Assembly: GCA_958295905.1 (NCBI GenBank)
Contig: OY282382.1
Coordinates: 4,894,910 to 4,958,909 of the forward strand
Length of the DNA stretch: 64,000 nucleotides
Origin: an uncultured Vicinamibacterales bacterium
GTDB lineage: Bacteria > Acidobacteriota > Vicinamibacteria > Vicinamibacterales > UBA8438
Direction: 5' to 3'
Shown: positions 34,891-44,966 of the stretch, in pieces
Position numbering within the stretch: position 1 is the first letter of the stretch
Layout of the letters: each line of letters opens with the position of its first letter
Notes under the pieces: model-generated
Told to the model about the DNA's origin: nothing
Databases searched by the model: none
The model's input: the letters and a program-made list of their open reading frames with translations, nothing else
Made by a program: the position numbers and the translations under genes

Positions 34891-35073
34891 CCCGGCATCG
34901 CAGCCGCGCGGCGGCGCCCGTAATCGGGTCAGGCGCGCCCGCGGGAAGCCTCTTATTCGACGCGGTAGAACGACACGAGCGCCGACCGGCCCCAGCCGTC
35001 CGGCGGGAACGGTCGGTCGCGGGGGTGACCGTGGGCGATGACGGTCGCGGTGCGTCGTTCACGTCCCGGCCGC

Positions 35074-35195
35074 GGTCAGCGCACGAGGCGTTCGTCGCGC
35101 ACCGAAGTCGCGGCTCCGATCGCCTGACGCCCCGGACCCCGCGCCCTGCCACCGCGCAGACTCCCGGTCAGCGCACGAGGCGTCCGTCGCGCACC
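35074..35195. repeat. 3' end of the M29-like gene copied downstream
   Basis: The 30 bases at 35166-35195, which contain the last codons (RDGRLVR) and stop of the gene ending at 35168, recur at 35074-35103 with one mismatch (start GGTCAGCGCACGAGGCG). The remainder of the gap 34891-35073 shows no gene. Confidence 0.85.
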
Positions 35196-36337
35196 CAGAC
35201 TTCGCCGCCCACCGTCACCGTCGTGTCGGTGAAGAAGTTCCAGCGGACGTAGCCGCCGGTGACGGTGCCGCCCAGCTCGGAGTTGTCGCCGAGCGACAGC
35301 CGCACGATACCCGCCCCGTAGCCGTAGTACGGAATCCACGGGTTGCGCTCGGGCACGGCGAGCAGGGGGTTGAACCCGAGCGCGAACTCCCGGAAGGCCC
35401 GCGCCTCCTCGGGCACGCCGGCCAGCTCCGCCTCGGCCGCCGCCAGCCCCGACGCCGCGGTCACCCCGGCGACCCGCCCGCCCTCGATGGTGACGCGCAG
35501 GCCGGTGACCGGCCGGCCGTCCCACTGCGACGGGGGGAACACGATGACGCCGTCGACGGTGTCCTCGACCGGGGCGACCCGGATCGCCCCGGACGGCAGC
35601 TCGATCTCGCGGTCGATCAGGATCACGCCCTGATCGGTGCGCGCCTTCGAGGCGTCGCCGTCACCGAAGTTCACCGGGCGGTCGCCGATGCGGAACCGGA
35701 TGTCGGTGCCCAGCGGCGACGTCACCCGCACCTCCGCGCCGCGCATCGCGGCGGCGAAGCGCCGCTGGACCGCCGCCAGCGCCGCATAGTCGGTGTCGAG
35801 CAGGGCGCGCTGATAGGTGGCGTCGATGACCGCCGGCGACGGCATGGGCTGTCCCGGCAGGGGGAACGCGCTGCCGTTCTGGGTCCAGTGGAAGTGAATC
35901 GTGCGGCCGATGCCCTCGTGCAGCAGGTCCTGCAGCGCCGCGTACACCGCGTGGTCGGGCCGCGCGCCGGGCAGCATGACAGCGCCGTCGAAGTCGCGCA
36001 GCATCCCGCGGTAGACGGCGCGCGCGGCCGCCGCGCCCCGCGCCAGCACGTCGCCGTCCCAGTCTTCGGGATACGGCTCCTCGATGACGTCGATCACCCC
36101 GAGGTCGACGGCCCCGGCCCGCAGCAGGGCGTACCGCAGCGGGGGAATCAGCTCGTCGAACTGCCCCGGACGCGCCACGAGCAGAATCCGCTCGCCCGGC
36201 TCGGGCGCGAGCTGCGCCACCAAGCGCTCGGCCATCGCCTCCCACCGCATGGTCAGGCGCGGCTGGGCCGGGGCGGAACCGGCCCCGAGCGACAGGATCA
36301 GGCCGGCGGCGGCAACGATGCGCGTGAAACGCTTCAT
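35168..36337 (-). CDS. Secreted aminopeptidase-like protein (M29-like)
   Basis: Exported protein of 389 residues with a signal peptide (RIVAAAGLILSLGAGSAPAQ). The body resembles thermophilic aminopeptidase M29: an N-terminal Rossmann-like part (ERLVAQLAPEPGERILLVAR, YALLRAGAVDLGVIDV), then GAEVRVTSPLGTDIRFRIGD, LPSGAIRVAPVEDTVDGVIV, an EFALGFNPL stretch and NSELGGTVTGGYVRWNFFTD at the end, where M29 enzymes carry metal ligands (H/E/D). Export is unusual for M29 enzymes. The ATG at 36337 starts the signal peptide. Upstream lies a 55-bp direct repeat. Confidence 0.65.
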   Translation of the reverse strand: MKRFTRIVAAAGLILSLGAGSAPAQPRLTMRWEAMAERLVAQLAPEPGERILLVARPGQFDELIPPLRYALLRAGAVDLGVIDVIEEPYPEDWDGDVLARGAAAARAVYRGMLRDFDGAVMLPGARPDHAVYAALQDLLHEGIGRTIHFHWTQNGSAFPLPGQPMPSPAVIDATYQRALLDTDYAALAAVQRRFAAAMRGAEVRVTSPLGTDIRFRIGDRPVNFGDGDASKARTDQGVILIDREIELPSGAIRVAPVEDTVDGVIVFPPSQWDGRPVTGLRVTIEGGRVAGVTAASGLAAAEAELAGVPEEARAFREFALGFNPLLAVPERNPWIPYYGYGAGIVRLSLGDNSELGGTVTGGYVRWNFFTDTTVTVGGEVWVRDGRLVR

Positions 36338-36352
36338 GGTCGGATTCTCCCG

Positions 36353-36460
36353 ATGCGTGGACCGCGGCCGCGAAGCCGGCGGGCGGCCAGGAACAGTGAG
36401 CGCGATATGCGTGGACCGCGGCCGCGAAGCCGGCGGGCGGCCGGGAACAGTGAGCGCAAC
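36353..36460. repeat. 55-bp direct tandem repeat
   Basis: A unit starting ATGCGTGGACCGCGGCCGCG and ending in AACAGTGAGCGC occurs at about 36352-36404 and 36407-36459 with one mismatch, just upstream of the peptidase gene. It could duplicate a regulatory site. No coding role is seen. Confidence 0.85.
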
Positions 36461-36609
36461 CGCTTTGCCAACCGCGTCCAGGCGCGGTCCGTCACCTCGG
36501 TGCTGCGCGCTGCGCACTCGGCGGTACCGGCGGCGGGACATGCCCCGGCCCCGCGGTCCCGACGTGCCTTCCGCCGACCCTTGCAGACGCCGTCCTGCGA
36601 CGCGAACGC

Positions 36610-37167
36610 CTACGGCCAGAGCCAGCCGAACGTGCCGGCCGTCAGCAGCGCGTAGATCACGCCGTCGAACATCGTCAGCAGCGTGAAGCGCCAACTGCGG
36701 TACCACCAGATGGTGCTCTGCGGAATCGCCAGCGCGTAGCCGGCGAAGGCCACGAGCCCGACGACGCGGAAGACCAGACCGTAGTCGGCGCCGGGCCCGA
36801 TGGTGAGGCCGGCCGTGTAGCCGGCGACGACGCCGACGACCAAGCAGTAGACGAACCACTGGCCCAAGCTCTTGCCGATGGCCATCGGGCCGTTCGGGAG
36901 CACCGTCAGAAACGCGACCGGACCTCGCTTCAGTTGCTCCGCGAACTCCGGAGAGTTCATCTCCTTCATGCTCGCCGAGCGCGGGACGGCGTAGTCACCC
37001 GGGGGAATGTCGAACGGCCTGAGCGCGTCCATCACCCGCTGTTGATCGGGCACCGGTCCGGCGTCGCCGACGTGATACGACAGCAACATGTGGATGACGG
37101 AGCTGGCGACGAAGACGAGCACCGCCGACAGCAGAACCGGCAGCCACAGGGACAAGATGCACACCAT
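36610..37167 (-). CDS. Four-helix membrane protein, unknown
   Basis: Integral membrane protein of 185 residues. Hydrophobic segments: [20 protein letters not shown] at the start, [40 protein letters not shown] and [20 protein letters not shown] at the end. Between the first and second is a soluble loop ([20 protein letters not shown]). I do not recognise the family. Three copies of a 30-bp tandem repeat abut its start codon. Confidence 0.6.
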   Translation of the reverse strand: MVCILSLWLPVLLSAVLVFVASSVIHMLLSYHVGDAGPVPDQQRVMDALRPFDIPPGDYAVPRSASMKEMNSPEFAEQLKRGPVAFLTVLPNGPMAIGKSLGQWFVYCLVVGVVAGYTAGLTIGPGADYGLVFRVVGLVAFAGYALAIPQSTIWWYRSWRFTLLTMFDGVIYALLTAGTFGWLWP

Positions 37168-37168
37168 T

Positions 37169-37258
37169 TGACGACCTCCCGCCGAGACGGCTTCTGGTTG
37201 ACGACCTCCCGCCGAGACGGCTTCTGGTTGACGACCTCCCGCCGAGACGGCTTCTGGC
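37169..37258. repeat. 30-bp tandem repeat, three copies
   Basis: TGACGACCTCCCGCCGAGAC followed by GGCTTCTGGT is repeated three times head to tail at 37169-37198, 37199-37228 and 37229-37258 without variation. The array begins two bases from the start codon of the membrane protein gene, so it forms its untranslated leader. Confidence 0.95.
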
Positions 37259-37673
37259 GCGAGCATAACCCATATCCCGGCCTCGGACCGACTCGGCCCC
37301 CGCGATCAGGTCCACGTCAGATTTGTGAAGTGACTGCCCGAAGTGACTGCCCCTGGCGCCGTCGGGTTGACGATTTCCGTGCCGTTCTCGACATCGAGGC
37401 CCTCCCGAACGGCTTTTCTTGGGGCCTTGGCCCCTCGGGGGCCAGTTCCAGCGGCGGTGCCTCACTTTCTTGACGTGCCCCCCCGCGATCCGCGGATCGA
37501 AGGAATTGCGGTAACATCCCTCGCATGCCGTCGGGACGCGACGTCCCGCCGGCGTCCGCCGGGCATCCTCGCCGCAGACGGCGCGGGGCCTGTCGCGTCG
37601 ATGGGCGGGAAGGCGGAGCCGCGGGGCGACGCCCTCCCGACCAGATTGCCGGACCGATGGAAAGGGGTACACG
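37259..37673. other. Upstream region of the gamma-glutamyltransferase gene
   Basis: No gene. Bases 37446-37485 (CCAGCGGCGGTGCCTCACTT and following) closely resemble 7208-7247 upstream of the cassette 1 cytochrome gene, and both regions have GTAACAT a little further on (37511-37517 and 7286-7292) with TGCG before it. This may be a shared promoter with an extended -10 box, but spacing differs between the two. Confidence 0.4.
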
Positions 37674-39431
<1,758 letters not shown>

Positions 39432-39544
39432 TCAGCCGGCCGCGATGAGCGGAACCAATTGCCGGCCATTGGATCGCTGAGGGCCGGACGGTCCTGAGGC
39501 CCGATGCGCGCGAACAATTCGGCCGTCCCGTCCCGGAGGATCCC

Positions 39545-39787
39545 GTGTTCGATTCCCCCGCCATCGCCGGGAAGCTGACCGACGCCGGCATCGAACGGGC
39601 CCAAGCCGACGGCATCCGCTCGGCCGGTGAGCACTTCACGCCCGATCACCTCGATGTCCGGGTCGCCGATGTGAACGCCCGGATCGCCGACGTGCTCACC
39701 GCCGTCAGCGCCGCGGAAACGCGTCTGACCTGGCGCATGCTCGGCATCGCCGGCCTGGTCATCGCAGCCCAGCGGCTGCTCGGTTGA
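39545..39787 (+). CDS. Small coiled-coil membrane protein (DUF1640-like)
   Basis: Protein of 80 residues: an N-terminal helical part (AIAGKLTDAGIERAQADGIR), a coiled-coil (LDVRVADVNARIADVLTAVS) and a single C-terminal membrane helix (MLGIAGLVIAAQRLL). It starts with GTG at 39545 after a good ribosome site (GGAGG at 39536-39540). A longer relative is at 54152-54526. Such short tail-anchored coiled-coil proteins resemble DUF1640/CCDC90 proteins. Function unknown. Confidence 0.6.
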   Translation: MFDSPAIAGKLTDAGIERAQADGIRSAGEHFTPDHLDVRVADVNARIADVLTAVSAAETRLTWRMLGIAGLVIAAQRLLG

Positions 39788-40285
39788 TGCCCCCGGCGCG
39801 AAGCCGGACGACCGCCGACTTCGCGGGTTTCTCGGCTCAGTCGTGATGTCGGTACCCGCGGAACGCTTGGTGCGCAGACCGGCTACCGGCCGATGGTCGT
39901 CCGTAGCCTGAGCATCGCCACCGGCACCTTCGGCGCGTCGGGATGCCGGCGCGACCGGGCTGACGGGACTACCTACCTTGCGCCGCACACGCAAAGCCGC
40001 AGAAACGGGCTGCGGCCGAGTTGTAGTTGCAACTCTAATTCCAGCGAGGCTCCGCCTCAGACCGACGAGGCATGTGGATCTGCGCAGTCGCCGATGCTGA
40101 GGTCGCTCTCATGGCAGCGAATAAAACACGATCAAAACTTGACTCAACTGCGAAGATCCCGGCCGCTCAAGGACTCTAATGTTCGATCACTGTCCTGACT
40201 GACCGCCAGCCACAACGAGCGTTCCCGCGAATCGACCGCGGGAACGCCCGCGTGCGGTGAATCGCTGCTACAATCGCCGCTAATC
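39788..40285. other. Intergenic gap, locally AT-richer, with a hairpin
   Basis: No convincing gene. GC falls between about 40020 and 40200. A perfect 11-bp inverted repeat with a 7-base loop lies at 40219-40247 (GCGTTCCCGCG and CGCGGGAACGC), 38 bp before the fic start; it lacks a T-run and could be an operator or attenuator. Confidence 0.5.
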
Positions 40286-41398
40286 GTGCGGAGATTGTAC
40301 ATCCACGAACAGGTCGACTGGCCTCAGCTCCACTGGAAGCCCGAGGCGCTGGCCGATGCGCTGGCCGACGTCAGGCACCGGCAGGGCCGCCTCCTCGGCC
40401 GAATGGAGGGCCTCGGCTTCGATCTTCGGCGCGAGGCGGTGCTCGGCACGTTGGTCGAGGACGTGGTGAAGAGCAGCGACATCGAGGGGGAGACGCTCGA
40501 TGCGGCAGAGGTTCGCTCGTCGATCGCGCGGCGTCTCGGCCTGGACACGGGCGGTCTCGGGCGGGCCGATCGCGACGTCGAGGGCGTCGTCGAGATGATG
40601 CTCGACGCGACCGGGCACCACGACCAGCCGCTCACGGCGGAACGGCTGTTCGACTGGCACGCGTCCCTGTTCCCGACCGGTCGCAGTGGAATGCGGCGCA
40701 TCGCGGCCGGGCGATGGCGCGACGAGCAAGCCGATCCGATGCAGGTGGTCTCCGGTCCGATCGGCCGGGAGCGGGTGCATTTCGCAGCGCCGTCCGCCGC
40801 CCGGCTCGACGCGGAGATGCGTGCGTTTCTGGATTGGTTCGAGGCCCCCGCCGAGAGCGACCCGGTGCCGCGGGCGGGGTTGGCGCACCTCTGGTTCGTG
40901 ACCATCCACCCGTTCGAGGACGGAAACGGCCGCATCGCCCGCGCCGTCGCCGACATGGCCCTGGCCCGCTCGGAGGGCAGTTCGCAGCGCTTCTACAGCA
41001 TGTCGTCGCAGATCCGGGCCGAGCGCGCCGCCTACTACGGCGTGCTGGAACGGACGCAGCGCGGTACGACCGACGTTACCGAGTGGATGACGTGGTTTCT
41101 CGCCTGCCTCGGCCGGTCGATCGAGGCGGCGGAGACGGCGCTGGCGACCGTGCTCGCGAAGGCCCGGTTCTGGGAGCGCGCGGCCGGCCTTGCCCTCCAT
41201 GAACGCCAGCGGCGTGTTCTGAACCGTGTCCTGGACGGCTTCGAGGGAAAGCTCACGACGTCTAAGTGGGCCAGCCTCGCCCAGTGCTCCCAGGACACGG
41301 CGCTGAGGGACATCACGGTCCTGGTCGACCACGGCCTTCTGGCCCGCAATCCCGGCGGCGGACGCAACACGAGCTATCACCTCGTCACCGACGCTTGA
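40286..41398 (+). CDS. Fic family protein (AMP transferase type)
   Basis: Protein of 370 residues. The Fic motif HPFEDGNGRIARA lies near residue 209 with the catalytic histidine and phosphate-binding loop; the inhibitory helix motif SSDIEGE lies near 63, the class II arrangement that blocks ATP until relieved. The N-terminus (YIHEQVDWPQLHW) is DUF4172-like and the C-terminus (SKWASLAQCSQDTALRDITV) is a winged helix that may bind DNA. Fic proteins usually attach AMP to target proteins. GTG start at 40286; an upstream hairpin may control it. Next come a toxin-antitoxin pair on the opposite strand. Confidence 0.9.
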   Translation: MRRLYIHEQVDWPQLHWKPEALADALADVRHRQGRLLGRMEGLGFDLRREAVLGTLVEDVVKSSDIEGETLDAAEVRSSIARRLGLDTGGLGRADRDVEGVVEMMLDATGHHDQPLTAERLFDWHASLFPTGRSGMRRIAAGRWRDEQADPMQVVSGPIGRERVHFAAPSAARLDAEMRAFLDWFEAPAESDPVPRAGLAHLWFVTIHPFEDGNGRIARAVADMALARSEGSSQRFYSMSSQIRAERAAYYGVLERTQRGTTDVTEWMTWFLACLGRSIEAAETALATVLAKARFWERAAGLALHERQRRVLNRVLDGFEGKLTTSKWASLAQCSQDTALRDITVLVDHGLLARNPGGGRNTSYHLVTDA

Positions 41399-41472
41399 AG
41401 AACCTGCCTGCGATCCCGTCGTGAACGGCTCGCCGGCGCGTTGCCGAGCCGGCAGTCGGGCGACAGGCATTT

Positions 41473-41895
41473 CTACGTCCGCGCGAACCAGTTCTCCACG
41501 CTCAGATCCGTGAAGTCGTCGAAATCGCCCGCGTTGCGCGTGACCAGCGTCAAGCCGTTGGTCGCTGCAATCGCGGCGATCTGGCCGTCCACGAAGGGCG
41601 GCGTCCGCCCGCGACCGGTCAACCGGGCGCGTTCTTCGGCATACCATCGGGCGGCATCGCGATCGTACGGCAGGATCTCCAGGCGCAGGATCCGCTTCAG
41701 GTAGCCCGCCAACTGCTGCTTGCGCACGCCGTCCGGCATTCGGGCCAGTCCATACTGCAGCTCGTGGACAATCGGAGCCGCCGTGCACACCTCGTGCGTA
41801 CGGGCCAGCAGCCGTGACTGGACGCCGGGGTCGGGGCACCGCCGGGAGGGTTCGGAGAGGACGTTCGTGTCGAGCAGGTACCTCAATCCGGCCAT
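41473..41895 (-). CDS. PIN-domain toxin, VapC/FitB-like
   Basis: Toxin of 140 residues. Acidic PIN residues are seen in YLLDTNVLSEPSR, IVHELQYGLARM, PPFVDGQIAAIAATNG and LVTRNAGDFDDF, the usual FitB-like spacing (LVTRNxxDF near the end). The start overlaps the antitoxin gene by 13 bases. Likely a ribonuclease held inactive by the product of 41883-42170. Frame intact. Confidence 0.9.
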   Translation of the reverse strand: MAGLRYLLDTNVLSEPSRRCPDPGVQSRLLARTHEVCTAAPIVHELQYGLARMPDGVRKQQLAGYLKRILRLEILPYDRDAARWYAEERARLTGRGRTPPFVDGQIAAIAATNGLTLVTRNAGDFDDFTDLSVENWFART

Positions 41896-42170
41896 GCGGG
41901 CTCTCGGGGCGGGCGGCGGTCACGCCACCCATCCACTTCGTCGGGCGTGAGTTCCGGCCAGTCGAAGCCCGCCTCCGCGCGCCAGTCGACGATCGCCTGC
42001 CAGAAGTCGCGCCGGGCTGCTCCCGATTCCAGGCGTTCGTACTCGTCCCGGGACACCAGGACCGCGACCGGTTTTCCGCGCCGAGTGATGTGCACGGGCT
42101 CTCCCGCCTCGGCCCGGTGAATCAGTCGGGTCAGCGCGTCTCTGGCTTGCGCGATGGGTACCTCGGGCAT
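41883..42170 (-). CDS. Antitoxin, Phd/YefM-like
   Basis: Antitoxin of 95 residues. EVPIAQARDALTRLIHRAEA and EPVHITRRGKPVAVLVSRDE form the Phd/YefM DNA-binding fold; the tail (FDWPELTPDEVDGWRDRR) is acidic and should bind the toxin. Overlaps the toxin gene, so translation is coupled. An inverted repeat 16-35 bp upstream is the probable operator. Confidence 0.9.
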   Translation of the reverse strand: MPEVPIAQARDALTRLIHRAEAGEPVHITRRGKPVAVLVSRDEYERLESGAARRDFWQAIVDWRAEAGFDWPELTPDEVDGWRDRRPPREPAWPD

Positions 42171-42185
42171 GACTCCCCTGCCACA

Positions 42186-42205
42186 ATGGCCATGAAGATG
42201 GCTAT
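42186..42205 (-). promoter_or_regulatory. Candidate operator of the 41.5-42.2 kb toxin-antitoxin unit
   Basis: ATGGCCAT and ATGGCTAT are separated by GAAG, an 8-bp inverted repeat with one mismatch, 15 bp upstream of the antitoxin start. Placement fits autorepression by the Phd-like antitoxin. Prediction only. Confidence 0.45.
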
Positions 42206-42254
42206 CCTAACACGAGTTCGGGGTCTGCAAGCAGGCGCACAGGCGCAACACGAG

Positions 42255-42436
42255 CCCCCCCGCATCCCGCCGGAGCGCTGACTGCGCGTGACGGCCCGCC
42301 CCCGATTCGAGGGAGCGCCACCGTCTTGCCGACCGGCCGGTGCCGCGTGAGACCCACGATTCCGCACGTCCGGAGCCCCAGGACCCGCCACGATTCTGCC
42401 TGTGCACGGCTATGACGGAGCGTGGGATGATCCTGC
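42255..42436. mobile_element. MITE-like element, copy 2
   Basis: The interior closely follows copies at 22216 and 50035 (CACCGTCTTGCCGACCGGCC, CACGTCCGGAGCCCCAGGAC). The right end AGCGTGGGATGATCCTG is kept; the left inverted repeat is badly diverged, so this copy is probably immobile. It lies between the toxin-antitoxin pair and the PQQ dehydrogenase gene. Confidence 0.75.
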
Positions 42437-42551
42437 GAGAGGGCCTCCTCCGCTTCCCGTTTCGATCCGCGGCTGCTACCATTGACTGCCCTGCAGCGCG
42501 TGCGGCGGGGGCGCTCGGACGGTGCGGATCAGATCACGGGAGCAGAACTCA

Positions 42552-44651
42552 ATGAGAACGGAAGAACGACGCAAGGCCGGTCGAACATCGGCGATGGCGC
42601 CCACGCTTGCCTTGGCGTGCGGTCTGCTCGCGCCGGCCGGCGCGGCGGCGCAGGGGCCCGGCACCGAGGACGGACAGTGGGCCTACCTCGGCGGCGACGC
42701 CTGGCACACCCGGTACACGCCGGCCGACCAGCTCGATCCCTCGAACTTCGAGCAGATCGAGGTCGCCTGGCAGTGGAACGCGACCAGCTTCGGCCCCGCT
42801 ACGGCGCGGGCCACGCCGTCCCTGGTCGGCGGCAAGCTCATCACCGTGGCCGGCAACCGGCGCCACGTGGTCGCCCTCGACCCTGCGACCGGCGAAGTGC
42901 TCTGGAGCTTCCGCGAGCCGAACACCTACCGCTACGAATACTCGATGCGCAAGGGCTACGGCAAGGGCATCTCCTACGCCGAGATCGACGGCCGCGGGGT
43001 CGTGTTCATCACGTCTCCGGGCTTCTTCCTGCACGCCCTCGACGCCGACACCGGCCTGCCCCTCGAGGGCTGGGGACGTCCCGTGCCCCTCGACGGCTTC
43101 GGGCCTTCCGGCACGGTCGACCTCGTGGAGGACCTGATCGCCGACTGGGGCCCGTGGACGAGCATGGACCGGCCCTACGACCCCTTCATCGGCATCCCCC
43201 GGGAAATCGGCTACATCACCGCGTCGTCGCCGCCCATCATCGTCAACGACACGGTGGTGGTCGGCAACTCGGCCGAGCAGGGCTACCTGCAGACGCGGGT
43301 CGAGAACGTGCCGGGCGACATCCTCGCCTACGACGCGCGGACCGGCGACTTCAAGTGGAAGTTCCACGTGGTTCCGCGGCCGGGCGAGTTCGGGCACGAG
43401 ACCTGGGAGAACGACGCGTGGCAGTGGATCGGGGACGTGTCGTCCTGGGCCCCGATGTCGGCGGACCCCGAGCTCGGGCTGGTGTACATCGTGACCAACG
43501 GCGCCACCATCGACTACTACGGCGGACACCACCCCGGCGACAACCTGTTCAGCACGAGCATCATCGCCCTCGACGCGGCCACCGGAGAGCGGCGCTGGCA
43601 CTACCAGATGGTCCACCACGACATCTGGAATTACGACACGCCGACGGCGCCCGTCCTGATGGACGTGACGGTCGACGGGCGCAGGGTCAAGGGGCTCTTC
43701 CAGGCGACGAAGCAGGCCTTCCTGTACGCGCTCGACCGCGAGACCGGCGAGCCCATCTGGCCCATCGAGGAGCGTCCCGTCCCGCCGTCCAACATTCCGG
43801 GCGAGGTGCTCTCCGCGACCCAGCCGTTCCCGACCCGGCCCGCGCCCTACGATCTGCAGGGGCGGACCGAGGACCACCTGATCGACTACACGCCCCAGAT
43901 CAAGGAGATGGCGCGTCAGGTGGCGCTCGAGAACAGTCTCTTCAACGAGTTGTTCGATCCGCCGACGCACACCGGCGACCCGGCCGGACCGGCGTGGAAC
44001 TGCCCGGGGGGCGGAGGCGGCACCAACATCACCGGGCCGGCCGTCGGGGACCCGGTGGCCGGCGTCCTGTTCGTGAGCTCGCAGAGCGGCTGCTTCCGGC
44101 TGCAAGTGATGCCGGGGTTGGACTCGCCGCTCGAAGAGCTCCCGCAGTCGGGCACGACGCACACCGACTGGGCCGCGGTCGCGACGACGGTGCGCGGCAG
44201 CATCGAGGCGGCGACCCTGGACGGGCTCCCGATCTGGAAGGGGCCGGTGGGGCGTATCACCGCCATCGACGTGAACACCGGCGAGCATCTGTGGGTGGCC
44301 CCGAACGGGGACGCCCCGCAAGCGCAGCAGGACCGCATCCGCAACCACCCCCTCGTGCAGGGGCTCGACGGGGTCGAGGTGAACCGCGGCCGCGGCGGCA
44401 ACGCCGCGATGGTGGTCACGCCGACGATGCTCCTGGCCGGCGGCCAGACCGCCGACAACACGCCGCACCTCTTCGCCATCGACAAGCGGACCGGCGAGCG
44501 GCTCGGGGCGGTGGAGATCCCCGGCCTGACCCGCTACGGCATGTCGAGCTGGATGCACGAGGGCCGGCAGTACGTCATCATCCAGCTCCGAGACGGCCTG
44601 GCCGCGATGGCGTTGCCGGTCGAAGGCGACGACGCCGGCGACGGGCACTGA
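42552..44651 (+). CDS. PQQ-dependent dehydrogenase (quinoprotein), secreted
   Basis: Exported quinoprotein of 699 residues with a signal peptide (TLALACGLLAPAGAAAQGPG). Eight-bladed propeller with tryptophan-docking repeats (VVALDPATGEVLWSFRE, ILAYDARTGDFKWKFH, IIALDAATGERRWHYQM, FLYALDRETGEPIWPIEE, ITAIDVNTGEHLWVAPNG). HHDIWNYDTPTAPVL and WNCPGGGGGTNITGPAV are typical of the glucose/alcohol dehydrogenase group. No membrane helices and no fused cytochrome, so electrons would go to a separate cytochrome c. Several acidobacterial paralogues oxidise alcohols or sugars; substrate unknown here. ATG 42552 chosen; another at 42594 starts closer to the hydrophobic core. Confidence 0.85.
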   Translation: MRTEERRKAGRTSAMAPTLALACGLLAPAGAAAQGPGTEDGQWAYLGGDAWHTRYTPADQLDPSNFEQIEVAWQWNATSFGPATARATPSLVGGKLITVAGNRRHVVALDPATGEVLWSFREPNTYRYEYSMRKGYGKGISYAEIDGRGVVFITSPGFFLHALDADTGLPLEGWGRPVPLDGFGPSGTVDLVEDLIADWGPWTSMDRPYDPFIGIPREIGYITASSPPIIVNDTVVVGNSAEQGYLQTRVENVPGDILAYDARTGDFKWKFHVVPRPGEFGHETWENDAWQWIGDVSSWAPMSADPELGLVYIVTNGATIDYYGGHHPGDNLFSTSIIALDAATGERRWHYQMVHHDIWNYDTPTAPVLMDVTVDGRRVKGLFQATKQAFLYALDRETGEPIWPIEERPVPPSNIPGEVLSATQPFPTRPAPYDLQGRTEDHLIDYTPQIKEMARQVALENSLFNELFDPPTHTGDPAGPAWNCPGGGGGTNITGPAVGDPVAGVLFVSSQSGCFRLQVMPGLDSPLEELPQSGTTHTDWAAVATTVRGSIEAATLDGLPIWKGPVGRITAIDVNTGEHLWVAPNGDAPQAQQDRIRNHPLVQGLDGVEVNRGRGGNAAMVVTPTMLLAGGQTADNTPHLFAIDKRTGERLGAVEIPGLTRYGMSSWMHEGRQYVIIQLRDGLAAMALPVEGDDAGDGH

Positions 44652-44966
44652 TCGCTTCGGAGACGGCACCGGGGGTCGCCCGCGTTGCGGGACGCGCCCC
44701 CGGTTCTCTCGCACCCCAAGGTGGTACAGCTTGCGCGACTGCGCCGACAGCCACGGGATTGGATCTCCTGTGTTCCGATCGGTTTTCTCAGAACACGATC
44801 TTAGCCGGGATTATTCATGGCGGTCTGAAAACGGTCAATGGGAGTGCCCGAGAGGGGCCGAAAACGGTTCCCGACAGGGGCGTGGTCGACCCGTGGACGG
44901 CTTCGGGCCATGTAGCAGCGCAGGGCGATCCAAGCCCTCTTTCCTTCCCTGCTAATGGGACAGCAA
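44652..44966. other. Gap leading into low-GC arylsulfotransferase gene
   Basis: From about 44730 base composition drops compared with the PQQ gene. GAAAACGGTCAATGGGAGTG and GAAAACGGTTCCCGACAGG at 44825 and 44860 form a diverged short repeat. No gene. The composition change suggests the left border of foreign DNA lies near here. Confidence 0.45.

Noticed and set aside
37169-37258. CRISPR array
   Set aside because: Units are directly adjacent without spacers and there are no cas genes.
39893-40198. 101-codon plus-strand frame in the AT-richer gap
   Set aside because: No recognisable domain, no ribosome site and serine-rich random-like composition.
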